The notes under the pieces were generated by a model. It saw only the letters and a program-made list of their open reading frames with translations, was not told the origin of the DNA and did no database searches. Below, one piece after another: positions 10,483 to 20,158 of a DNA stretch of 64,000 nt. The stretch's first letter is position 1; each line of letters begins with the position of its first letter. The stretch spans positions 2,914,001-2,978,000 of the forward strand of contig OZ251226.1 of assembly GCA_965240325.2 (NCBI GenBank), read 5' to 3'. This DNA is from Rebecca billardiae RCC1528. Taxonomy: Eukaryota; Haptophyta. Position numbers and translations under genes: made by a program.

Positions 10483-12203
10483 TCAAGCGGAGTTGCCCAC
10501 GGTCTGCTCTTCGACAAGGCGCATGAGCTGGTCAATCGGCACCATTGCCGCGAACTGCTCCAGCGGCACCGCGTCCGGGTCAGCTATTGGCAGCCCCAGG
10601 GGTCGCGGCATGTCGTCGATGGCGCAGGCTCCGTCGCGCGCGCCGGCACCCGGCGGCGTCTCTGACTCGGCCCCTGAATCTGGAGACATGTCGGCAAAGG
10701 CGGTGGGCAGCGAGATGTGCAGTGGCACCGCCGACGGCACTGGCTGCGAGGGCGGCTTCGCGTTGCGCTCGCACGAGACAGCACACGCGGCGGTCGGCTC
10801 GCCTGCCGAAGCCAGGCCGCTCTCCACGGAAGGGGCTGAGGAGCGGCGCTCCGCCTCCGTGTCGGTGGAGGATGGCGACGAGTCGCGGCATCGAGCAAGC
10901 TCGTGCAAGGGCACAGCGTCCGCGCGCACAGATGGGAGCTGCGGCGCTCCGCTGGTGTGCAGCTCGATGGGCTCGGAGGCTCGCCCAAGCTGCCGCTGAG
11001 CGCCGCTCACCGGCTCGCACATCGTCACCTCCCACCGCTCCTGCGTGCTCGGGCGCACGACGATGCGCACCCTGAAGCGCAGGGGGCCGACGCGCACGCC
11101 GAGCACGTTCAGATGCAGCAGCCGCTGGCACTCGGCTTCGAGGTGGCATGGCACTTCCGAGTCGGGGTCGACGCGCCTCAGCAGCGCGATGTACGTCTCG
11201 ACCACGCTCCTGCGGTCCTCCTCCGTCGCGAGCAGGCTGATCCACGAGTCATCTGCCTGGTGGCGGTCGCTCCCCGTGTCAAGCCCCGAGATGGCCTCGA
11301 TCTGGGCGAGCGCGGCGGCGTGCGTGTTGCACAGCTGCACGAGCGCCTCGTTCGGGGAGAAGGCGATGATCCCGGCGACGTCAGAGCGCACCACCGCGGG
11401 GATCGACGAGGCGTGCCACTCCGCGATGTAGTCCGGCATGCTCGCGGGCGGCGGCGGCCTGGCCGCCACCTCGTTGGCGAGGCTCATCTGGCGCATCGTG
11501 TCCTCGAGCGAGAGCGAGAGCTCGCGCGCCATGTGCAGCGCGTCGTTGGTCAGCACTGCGGGGCGGGGCGCGCGCGGGCGCGGTGTCAGTCACCACGCGT
11601 GCCCTCGCCTGTCTACCCCCGCGCCTCGGCGCGCGCGCACCCCAGCTCTCGCGCCTGCGTGCGATGAGGAAGCACATCGACACCCACTGCTGCCGGACCG
11701 TGTGGTTGCCGTGCTGCAGGATGACGTCGCGGTGGAGCTCCCAGTTGGGGCACATCCCCGCGATGTGGCTGGGCATCGTGAGAGGCGTGCACAGCGGCGC
11801 GAGCGCCGCCGCGGCGCCGCGCTGCGTGCCACTCGCGCGCGCGCGCACGAGCGGCGAGCTCGAGCTTGTGCACGCGTCCGCGGCGTCATTGTCCGTCCGG
11901 AGCGCGCGGACGGCTGGTGAGAGACGCGAGCTCGCCTCGCGGTACGTGCGTTTGCCCCGCAAGCTGGGCTCGTTCGGCAGGCACCGAAGGTGCAGCCGAT
12001 CGCACCTCGAGCACATGCCATCTGTGCGCAGTTCCAAGTCGCACTTCACCTGATGACGGTGTTTGCCGAGCGATCGCAAACGCGGGTTGGTCAGTCAAGA
12101 GGGGCAGTCGCGCTTGCTGGGCGGTGTCGCGAGGCGATGGCTCGTCGGCACGCACCTTCGAGATGCGGCAGGCTTTGCAAGACTCGCGGGCGTGCTTCCG
12201 CAT
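10483..12203 (-). CDS. Zn(2)Cys(6) binuclear-cluster transcription factor, PAS-like region
   Basis: Model: join of 12203-12156, 12049-11641 and 11555-10483, giving 509 residues. All GT-AG junctions are phase-compatible. The first intron splits the zinc cluster. Exon 1 ends in SCKACRISK and exon 2 begins VKCDLELRTDGMCSRCDRLH. Together they give Cys-x2-Cys-x6-Cys-x9-Cys-x2-Cys-x6-Cys, the exact fungal-type binuclear zinc motif, here at residues 9-39. About residues 165-330 contain a globular region beginning near YIAEWHASSIPAVVRSDVAG. It recalls the PAS-like domain of ERT1/AcuK-type gluconeogenic regulators; that resemblance is weak. The C-terminus is Ser/Pro-rich and acidic, possibly an activation domain. 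The protein probably binds DNA in the nucleus. Such factors are best known from fungi, so their presence here is notable. Confidence 0.75.
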
Positions 12204-12572
12204 CGTGGGTGTCGCGGCGTGATGCAGGGCCACCACCCCACTACTCGACAGCCGCTTGCCACCGCCTGAATTTCGTGCGTAGCTGGGGAGATTCCTCGCG
12301 CCTCGCACAAAGTCGCGGTCATCATACCCCCATAGGCTTGATGAATACGTAGTACTAGTCTAGACTGTAATCAACTACCCACGCGTGCGCACCGGAAAGC
12401 GTGAAGGTTCCTTGATCCAGAATAACCAGACAACAGTGAATCAACGGTCGCCTCGGTCGGGACCGACACACGCGGTGGGAATGGTGGTAGTCGTCCTCTC
12501 CGCCGAGAGCGGAGAGGTGTTAGTGAGCCCCGCCGATGCCCGGAGACGCGGCGACGAGAGCGAGCGAGGATG

Positions 12573-15074
12573 CTACGCGCGCCCAGTGGCCGCGTTCAGG
12601 CTGCTGAGCCGCTGCTTGATGTGCCGAACCTCCGCCTCGGGCGCGCGCGGCTGCGTGAGTGCCGCCTCGTACAGCTCGATGGCCTCGTCGGCCTTGCCCT
12701 GCTCGGCCAACGCGTCGGCAAGCAGGCGCCCCGCCTTGCCTGCCGCAGGGCTTGCCGCCGCCGCGGCGACGCTCGGGGCGGCCTTCTCCTGGTCCGCGCC
12801 CTCCGCCTCGCCATCCTCGCCCTCCGCGCCGGCCGAGACGGTGGCGAGCGCGCGCCGCAGGCAGCGCTCGGCCGTCGGCCACTCGCCCGCAGCGAGGTAC
12901 GCGCCGCCCATGCGCTCGAGCAGCGGGGCATCGTTCAGGCCGAGCCGCAGTGCCTGCGCGAGCGACTGTGTGCGCGCGCGCGGCCGAGGGCGCAGCACCG
13001 CACGGGGCCGCGGGCCATCCGCGTGAGTGCTGCGCGCATCGCAGGGGCCGGCGCGCTGCGTGGCAGCGCGCGCGCGCGCCCTCGCCTGCTCGCAGCGCGG
13101 CCGCGCACCTGCTCCGCCTCCGACGTCCGATCGAGCTCGAGCGCGAGCAGGCAGAGGTGCGCCCACACGTGCGGCGAGCGGTTGTTGAGCACGCACGACT
13201 CCGAGAGCGCCTCCTCAGCCTCCTGCGTCAGGTGGAGCGCGTGGCACGCCACGCCGGCGGCGAGCCACGCGGACGCGCTCGGCGCGTGCTTGCACGCGCG
13301 CAGCGCCGCGTCATGCGCCGCCTGCCAGAGCGACACCTGCTGCTGGCCCGGCGGCGAGCGCTCGGCGGCGCGCGCCGAGAGCTGGCTCGCTCGCAGCAGG
13401 ACGGCCGCGTCCCGGCAGTGCGGGTCGCGCTCGAGGCACGCCGTGTACGCGCTGAGCGCGTCCGCCTCGCGCCCCGCGCCCAGGTGCGCGTGCCCGAGCG
13501 CGGCGAGCACGTCGGCACGCTCGGGCTGCTCGGCGCTGATCGCCCCGAGCTGGATCGCCGCCTCGTCGTACCGGTGGACGGCGAGGTGCGCGCGCGCGCG
13601 GCAGAAGCGCACGCGGACCGACTCGGTGGCGCTCGAGTCGTTGCGGTGCTCGTGCTGCGTCTGCAGCGTGAGCGCCACCTCGATGAGCGGCTCGGCGCAC
13701 AGCGGCAGCAGCGCCTCCGCCGCCTCGACGCGCAGGCTCTCGGGCGAGGGCGAGAGCGAGGCCGCCTGCTTGAACGCCTTGCGCCCGTCGTAGTCGCGGC
13801 CGAGTGCGCTGCACAGCACGCCGAGCAGCGCCCACGCCACCGCCGACTCGGGCTGGGCGTCCACCGCGCCCTTCACGAACACCTACGCGCGCGCGGCGGC
13901 GGCGGCGGCGCGCGAGCGCGAGTCAGCGCGTTCCGGGGCGCGACGCGGCACGGCCGTCGGCCGAGGGGCGGGCGGGCGCGGGCGGGCGCTCACCTCCGCC
14001 TCGTCGGCCTTCTCGCGCGAGAAGAGGGTCGCGCCGTACGCGGTGAGGCTCGCCGCGTCGGCCGAGTCGATCGAGAGCGCCTCGCGCAGCGCCGCCTCCG
14101 CCTTGGACCAGCGCCCCGCGCGCAGCAGGAAGAGAGCGTAGTCGCGCCACAGCGCGCCGTCGTGCTCGGAGAGGCACATGCGCTCCTCGTGGATGGCGGC
14201 GGCGGCGTCCCACAGCCGGTCGGTCTCGAACTCGTCGGCGAGGCGGCGGAGCTGGTCGAGCCGCGGCTCGGCGGTCGGGATGATCGGCGCGCGCGCGGCG
14301 GGCTCGGCGGGCGGGTCGCCCATCGCCGCGCGCACCGACGCGCCCTTGACCGGCACGCCGCCAAACGCGCCCTCGCCGCCGCCGCCCGGCGGCGGCGGCG
14401 CGCCGGGCGGCGGGCCAAAGAAGTGCGCGTGCAGCGCCTTGTGCGCGAGGCCGACGAGGTGCATGTACAGCTCGGCGTGGAGGCGGTCGGCCTCGCCGCC
14501 CTCGGGCATCTGCGACTCGTCCGTCTTGTGGAACGACTCGCGCACGATGCGCACCACCGCCTTCTTGAGCCGCTCCTTGAGCGAGAAGTAGGCGCCCGAG
14601 TTGTTGAGCTCGTACAGGAGCTGCCGCCGCCGCTCCGCGCGCGCCTCGTCCGACTCGTCGGTGAGCGGCGCGTCGGCGAACATGCGGGAGAACTCGGAGA
14701 GCAGCGAGGCGACCACGGCGCGCACCTGCACCTCGAACTCCTGGTTCGCCGAGCGCGGCTGCAGCGACGGCAGCACGCGGCGCGGGATCAGGTCGGACGG
14801 CTTGGGCACGGGCGGCGGCGGCGGCGGCGGGCGCGGGAAGAGCGGCAGATCGGTCGAGATCGAGAGGACGAGCTCGGTGCCGGCGGCGGTGTACGGGTGG
14901 GGGAACTCGGGGTCCTCGGCGGGCAGCTCGGTCTTCGCCTCGGGCTTCCCGCCCTTCTTATCGTCGCCCTTCTTCCCCTTCTCCTTGTCCTTGGCGCCGC
15001 CGCCCTTGGCCTTGGCAGCGCCCTTGTCGTCCTTGGCGCCCGCCGCGCCCGCCTCCTTGGCCGCCGCCGCGTTC

Positions 15075-15105
<31 letters not shown>

Positions 15106-16428
15106 CCTCCTCCTCGTCGACGGGGATCTCGGGCTGGACGCGGCAGCGCGCGGTCGCGCTCGTCGCGTCGAGCTCGACGAGCGCGCGCAGGTCCGCCTCG
15201 CACACGCCCCTGTACTTGAGCGCGTTGGAGGCGGGCTCGGTCATCGCGTCGGGCGCGGCCAGCTCGCGCGCCACGTGCAGCTTGAGCCGCGCGCCCGACG
15301 CGAGCAGCTCCTTGAGGTGCTCGGCGGCTGCGGCGGGCAGGATGCAGCGCGCCGAGGAGGCGGCGGGCCACACGATCATCTGCGCCTCCGCCTCGCCCGC
15401 CGGCGCGCCCGCCGGCGCGCCCTCCTCGGGCGGCGGAGCGGCCGCACCCAACGGCTCAGCAGCGGCCGCCTCCACGCCGGGCGCGCCCGCTGGAGCGCCC
15501 GCGTCGAAGGACGCGCTGCGCGGGAGCACGAGCGTGCCGCCGGGGAAGGTCAGCGTGTACTCCTTCCCGCCGCCCAGCGGGATCGACGTCGTCGCCGAGT
15601 ACACGTACGGGTGCGCCTCGACCGGCGTGCCCGGCGGCAGCAGCCAGCGCGCCGGCAGCGACTGCAGCGAGCCCAGGTTCACCTCGAGCACGCGCATCTT
15701 GCGGCCGTCGTCCTCGTCGAGCTCGTCGGGGTCGACGAGCGGGTGCGAGAGCTCGATCGCGACGCACAGCTCCGCCACCGCCTGCGCCTCGTCACCGCCG
15801 GCCGCTGCACCAGGCGTGGCCGCGCGTGAGTTGCGGCGCGACTGAGAGCTGCTTCGCGGCGGCGTGCGCGCCGTGATGGTGATCCACTGCTCGAGCGAGG
15901 GCTCGCGCAGCAGCCCGTCGAGGCGGAGCTCCGCCGTGCCGATCACGACACGGTCGCCAGCCTTACCCTCCACTTGCGCCAGGCTGAAGCTCAGCGGCTG
16001 CGCGATCAGCTGGTTCAGCACGAGCTGCGCGCGCATGCGCGGCGCGCAGCAACGCGGGCATCGCGCACGCCCGGGGGTGTGAGCGCTCTCGCGCGCGCAT
16101 CGCCGGCAGCGGCGAGCTCAGCGGGGTCGAGCGGCGCAAATGACGCGTGGGGTACATATCGCGCGGGCTCACGCACCGCGTCGTGGGGGAAGCTCAACGT
16201 CGTCGAGTGGTCAAACCTGTGCACACCGCCGTCCGCCGTCATGACTGGCGGCGTCTCGATCGCATGCTCGGCGAGCAGCTTGGTGGACACCAAGGCGTTG
16301 AAGGGCTGGTTCGGGCCAGACAATCCGACGAGGTTGCGCGCCTGCACGATGCGTACCGTCACGCCGATCTCGGGCACGGACTCCGCCGCGGCGGGCGCAT
16401 CGTCGAACGCCCCGTAGTCTGCCGCCAT
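12573..16428 (-). CDS. CFAP70: Cilia- and flagella-associated protein 70 (TPR protein)
   Basis: Model: join of 16428-16177, 16024-13994, 13882-13109 and 12965-12573. All junctions are phase 0 and GT-AG, giving 1149 residues (human CFAP70 is 1121). The N-terminus (about 15-130) is C2-like, as in CFAP70. A central block, LLYELNNSGAYFSLKERLKK followed by AVVRIVRESFHK, matches the family's conserved 'YELN-SGKYF-KEQLK' segment closely. TPR motifs follow, and the C-terminal AWLAAGVACHALHLTQEAEE-ALSESCVLNN region matches the last CFAP70 repeats. CFAP70 sits on the axoneme near outer dynein arms and supports ciliary beating. Local additions are Ala-rich and Lys-rich linkers (about 390-450) and an extended C-terminus. 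This is direct evidence for motile flagella. It is divergent from the mL59-like gene with 85 bp between starts. Confidence 0.88.
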
Positions 16429-16513
16429 GCTCCACCGTAACTGAAAGCGGCCGCCGCCGCTCGCCAGCTCTGCCCGTGCGTGCGCGCAACACACGCAAGT
16501 CGTCACGACGACG
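16429..16513. promoter_or_regulatory. Putative bidirectional promoter (CFAP70 / mL59-like)
   Basis: Only 85 bp separate the two divergent ATGs, so 5' UTRs and core promoter elements of both genes must overlap here or extend into coding sequence. No TATA box is evident. Confidence 0.4.
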
Positions 16514-16885
16514 ATGGCGGGGCCACGTGTGATGACCGTGAGGCAGTGGCTCGCATCTGTCGAGCCGCGCACGATGCCACGGCTCGTCAACGGCCGCTGG
16601 AGGTCGCCGCTCATGGGAGGGCAAGAACGCGCGCGCCTCGTCAAGCAGGCTCTTCTTGAGGGCAAGGTGCAGCTCGAGCCGACTCAGCCGGAGATCCCAA
16701 AGTTCAAGGGGCACAAGCGCGCGCACGCACAGCCGCTCCGTGAGGCCGCGATCGCGGCTAAGATGGCTGATATGACGAAGCGCGTCGAGGAGCACAAGCG
16801 GGCTGTGCGTCTAGCGCGTCGTGAAGCAAAGGAACGCGAGCGCCGGAAGCAGGGGCTGCCACCATACCCGTACCCAGCCGAGTGA
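16514..16885 (+). CDS. Mitochondrial large-subunit ribosomal protein mL59-like
   Basis: A 123-residue basic protein. Visible features are an RWRSPL segment followed by RARLVKQALLEGK (about residues 28-52), then KFKGHKRAHAQPLREAAIAA and MADMTKRVEEHKR (about 64-96). This order resembles the mL59 (fungal MRPL25) domain, in which a W-x-x-P segment and LVK-A-x-x-x-G helix precede a 'KGHK...R...KI...M..MP..I..YR' helix. The tail is Arg/Glu-rich. A second in-frame ATG lies at 16529. No typical presequence is obvious. An alternative is the related mL64 family. It would act in mitochondrial translation. Confidence 0.5.
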   Translation: MAGPRVMTVRQWLASVEPRTMPRLVNGRWRSPLMGGQERARLVKQALLEGKVQLEPTQPEIPKFKGHKRAHAQPLREAAIAAKMADMTKRVEEHKRAVRLARREAKERERRKQGLPPYPYPAE

Positions 16886-17889
16886 AGGAGCTGGCCGGCA
16901 TGTGCGTATGCACTCGTGAAGCGATCTATTCTACAGCCTCGCCATGCTACAAGCACGCCCGTCCCCGAGCGCCGTGCGACGGCGCCAGCATCATTGCTAG
17001 CGGCTCTTTGCTGCAATCCGCTCTCTCCCTGCGGCCCACGGCTCTGCTCGGAGCCTCTGCCAGTCTCTGAAGTCTGAGTACCGTCTCGGTCCGTCCCGTC
17101 CGACTCTCACTCCGTCTCTGGCTCTGCGGCGGCATAGTCTCAACTGAGTACTGGCAGCAACAACTCTGCGCGGCTCATCAGATCGATCGACGGTCCTAGC
17201 GCCTGCGGTAGTCTGGCTGAGTGGCTGGCAAGATCATCACACGCCCAGTCGGATACGGCAGATCTGACTAGTGACTGACTGTGACTGTGTCACTGTGTCG
17301 CGGATCATCCGGGCACGCGCCACGCCGCGCCCGCGGCCGCGCCCGCCCCCGGGCGACCGGCGGCCCGCGCCGGACGGCCATGATACTATTGACTCATTCT
17401 ATGATTTAACGACACAGGTAGGACGACGCGGGTCTCCTGATTCGTCGGCGGCAGTGCCCGATCGTCGACACGAAGTCGGCGTGATGGCAGCTAGCATAGC
17501 CTGCACCGCGATCGGATTGCTAGTGAGCGCGGCCTTATTGACTACTGTCTAACTAACTTTATTGAGTCAAGCCTTGAGCTACGTACTATATTAGCTGGCA
17601 CTTGGCAGCGCGGTCCGTTATCAGCCGACGATGAGTAGTACTAGTGAATAAAATTCGCGTCGCGCGTCATCGTCGGATATGATGATGATGCCGATGCTGT
17701 GATGCATCAAGTTATGAATCATCAGAATAATGTTCAGCGGCGGTGCAGTGTCATGATGATGATGACGATGCCAGCCGCTGATCAGATCAGTGAGTGATCA
17801 TTATTATTGTCAATAACGCCTCGTCCGTCAACGTCGGCGCGTCCCGAGGCTCGGGCCAGCCCTCGTGCCGTGGCACAGCGATGCCACCG
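16886..17889. other. Gene-free stretch
   Basis: No coding frame of quality. Short GATGAT-type imperfect repeats occur at about 17680-17775. It separates the 3' ends of two convergent genes. Confidence 0.5.
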
Positions 17890-19344
17890 CTAGTAGAAGA
17901 ACAGGCCGTTCGCCTCGCCAGCGGCCGGCGGCAGTCCGTCCTGCACGCGCTGCGCCTGCCCCCTCAGCCGGAACTTGAACGTGGCCATCTCCTCCGTCTC
18001 GGCCTTGGCGGTGAAGGCGGCGAGCGTGTGCATGTGCCGGCGGGGCGAGCTCGCCATGTTCTGCAGCAGCCCGAGCGCGATCTCCTGCGCGAGCCACCGG
18101 CGCGGATGGAAGCACGTGATCGGGTCCATGCTCTCCTTGCGGAAGGTGAGGCCGCTCGTCACAGGGCGGAAGCGCACCACCATGCGCTTGCCGTCGTCAA
18201 ACTCCTCCGCGAGCTCGAGGATGCGCTGGTTGAACTCGCGGGCGAAGGCCTCGGCGCCCTCGGCGCTGTTGAAGCTGCCCGAGCCCAGGATCGACACCTT
18301 GAGCTGCCACGCCTTCACGAACGTGCGGCACCACATGTAGTCGTCCTGCAGCTTCTGCAGGCTGCTGCCGTGCTCGGTCGCCGACATCAGGTTCACGTAC
18401 AGCTTGACCGGCAGCGTGCGCAGCTCCTGCAGCAGCAGCCGCAGGCCGGAGCCCAGCACGTCGACCGAGCGCGGCGACCACCACAGGTCGCCGAAGCCCA
18501 GGCCGATCGTCACGACCACCCACTGCTCGCGCACGCCCCCGTACATCGGCGTGCCCAGCAGCGTGCGCAGCTGGTCGACCTGCGCCAGGAACGTGTTGGA
18601 CGCGTGCAGCGCAGCGCCGCTCGTGTTCACCGCAGGCGCGCCGCCGGCGCCGGCGCCGGCGCCTTCACGGGGCGGCGCGCTGGCGCCACTGGCCGCGTCC
18701 GCCTCGCCCGCCTCGCCGTTGCCGATCAGGTGGTGCGGGATGACGAGCGACGCGCCGTCGCGCGCCAGGTTGAGGCCGCACTGCTTGAGGATGTGGCCGT
18801 TGGGCTGCACGCACGGCACCGAGTACGGGCTGACGCCGCCCGACATGCCGAGCACGCGCGGGTTGAAGGAGCGGAGCACGGTCGCAAGCGTGTCGATCGG
18901 CTTCTTATCCAGCACGCGCCCGCTCCCGCACGCCCAGCTGCCGCCGCGGTAGTCGTCCGTGGCGCGCGTCGTGTCGACAAAGGACGAGAACTCAGCCGCG
19001 TTCAGGCCGGTGAGGAAGGAGTCGCCGATGCACGCCACGGCGCTCACCTGGCTCGCGTTCAGCCCGGAGAACGGCTTCCAGCGCTGCGCCCGCAAGGGCG
19101 GAGGCCCTGTGCTGTTCCTTGACTCGGCGGCGTACGCCTGGCCGACGCCAAGGTAGCTGCCCCTCAGCCGCTTCTCCGCCTCGGCGATCACGCTGTCAGC
19201 CACCTCGTCCACGATGGCAGGCACGGCGGACGGGTCCGTGGCGAGCGTGTTCACGACGGAGGGCACGAGCTGCCCCGCCACTGGCGCATGTGCCCCCGCG
19301 AGGAGCGCGAGCACGCCGACAGAGGCGCCTCCTGCTTGGCGCAT
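17890..19344 (-). CDS. Phospholipase B1-like SGNH/GDSL lipase, secreted
   Basis: A 484-residue single-exon protein from ATG 19344 with a signal peptide (about residues 1-24, cleaved near VAGQ). Block I is ACIGDSF with the nucleophile Ser at 109. The DDYRGGSWACGSG segment (about 130-142) is the 'YRG-SWS-GG' hallmark of PLB1-type enzymes and is followed by a TLATVLRSFNP match. The block II Gly lies near LNLARDGASL. Block V is DPITCFHP with Asp407 and His413. Block III, normally Gly-x-Asn-Asp, reads GFGD (283-286), so the oxyanion-hole Asn is replaced by Gly. A Gly/Ala-rich insert lies at about 210-240. Family members deacylate phospholipids outside the cell or in secretory compartments. The missing Asn makes activity uncertain. 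Confidence 0.75.
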   Translation of the reverse strand: MRQAGGASVGVLALLAGAHAPVAGQLVPSVVNTLATDPSAVPAIVDEVADSVIAEAEKRLRGSYLGVGQAYAAESRNSTGPPPLRAQRWKPFSGLNASQVSAVACIGDSFLTGLNAAEFSSFVDTTRATDDYRGGSWACGSGRVLDKKPIDTLATVLRSFNPRVLGMSGGVSPYSVPCVQPNGHILKQCGLNLARDGASLVIPHHLIGNGEAGEADAASGASAPPREGAGAGAGGAPAVNTSGAALHASNTFLAQVDQLRTLLGTPMYGGVREQWVVVTIGLGFGDLWWSPRSVDVLGSGLRLLLQELRTLPVKLYVNLMSATEHGSSLQKLQDDYMWCRTFVKAWQLKVSILGSGSFNSAEGAEAFAREFNQRILELAEEFDDGKRMVVRFRPVTSGLTFRKESMDPITCFHPRRWLAQEIALGLLQNMASSPRRHMHTLAAFTAKAETEEMATFKFRLRGQAQRVQDGLPPAAGEANGLFFY

Positions 19345-19679
19345 CGAGGCTCAACGGCGCGGCGTGACCTGAGCTCACGCCGTCGACACCCGCGGTCCTC
19401 GTGAGCGCAGTCACGCCACTCGCGCTGTGGCCTCCCGGGACCGGCACGCCCAGGCCCCATCAGCGCTTTCGTCCGCTTCCGCTGTTTATTATTAGGCGCG
19501 CTCGTCATTTTCTCACGCACGCGACAGTGACACCTTGCCGATGGTGTGACGCCGTGGGTCACGGCGGCGGCGGCCGGCGGCACATTCGGCCGCCTACCTC
19601 AGTACCGATAGTCAATAGTCGTCTGACGTCACCGCGTTACAGTTTAATCGGGCGACTGCTCTGTTGAAGGTCGGAGCCT

Positions 19680-20127
19680 CTACAAGAGTCGAGCGTCTGA
19701 GCGCTCTGAGCCTCGTGCGCCTCCGCGAAGAGGCGCGCCGAGCCAACGACTTCTCAATCCCATCCCTCCTCCTGCCTCTGCATGCAGATCGCACGCAGCC
19801 TCGCCCGCCAGCCATTGCCGCCTGCCGGCGCGGGCGCGCGACCATCCCCACGCTCCGATCAGCAGGAGCGGCGGCAAGAGGGCGAGAGCGAGCGCGGCGG
19901 GTGCACGCAGAGCGCGTCCAGGCGGCGGCTCGGCTGCAGCGGAGAAGGCCGCTGTGGGACCCGCGGCGCGCAGCGGGTGTGTGCGCTGCTCCGAGGCGAG
20001 CCACGATGCCTGCGGCGGTGGCGGGAAGAGCCCGACGAAGAAGGGAGGCGGTGCGTCGGCGATGATGAGCGGGGGCGGCTGCGGTGGTGGCGGTGAGTGT
20101 GACGGCGGCATCGGCGGCGGCGGCGAC

Positions 20128-20158
<31 letters not shown>

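Noticed and set aside
12659-15829. 1056-codon plus-strand open frame
   Set aside because: Arg/Gly/Leu-rich shadow opposite the CFAP70 exons, which carry clear family motifs.
16025-16068. A 44-bp intron in CFAP70 using a donor closer to the acceptor
   Set aside because: Also phase-compatible, but very short. The stronger GTGCGTGAG donor upstream gives a 152-bp intron and better domain continuity.
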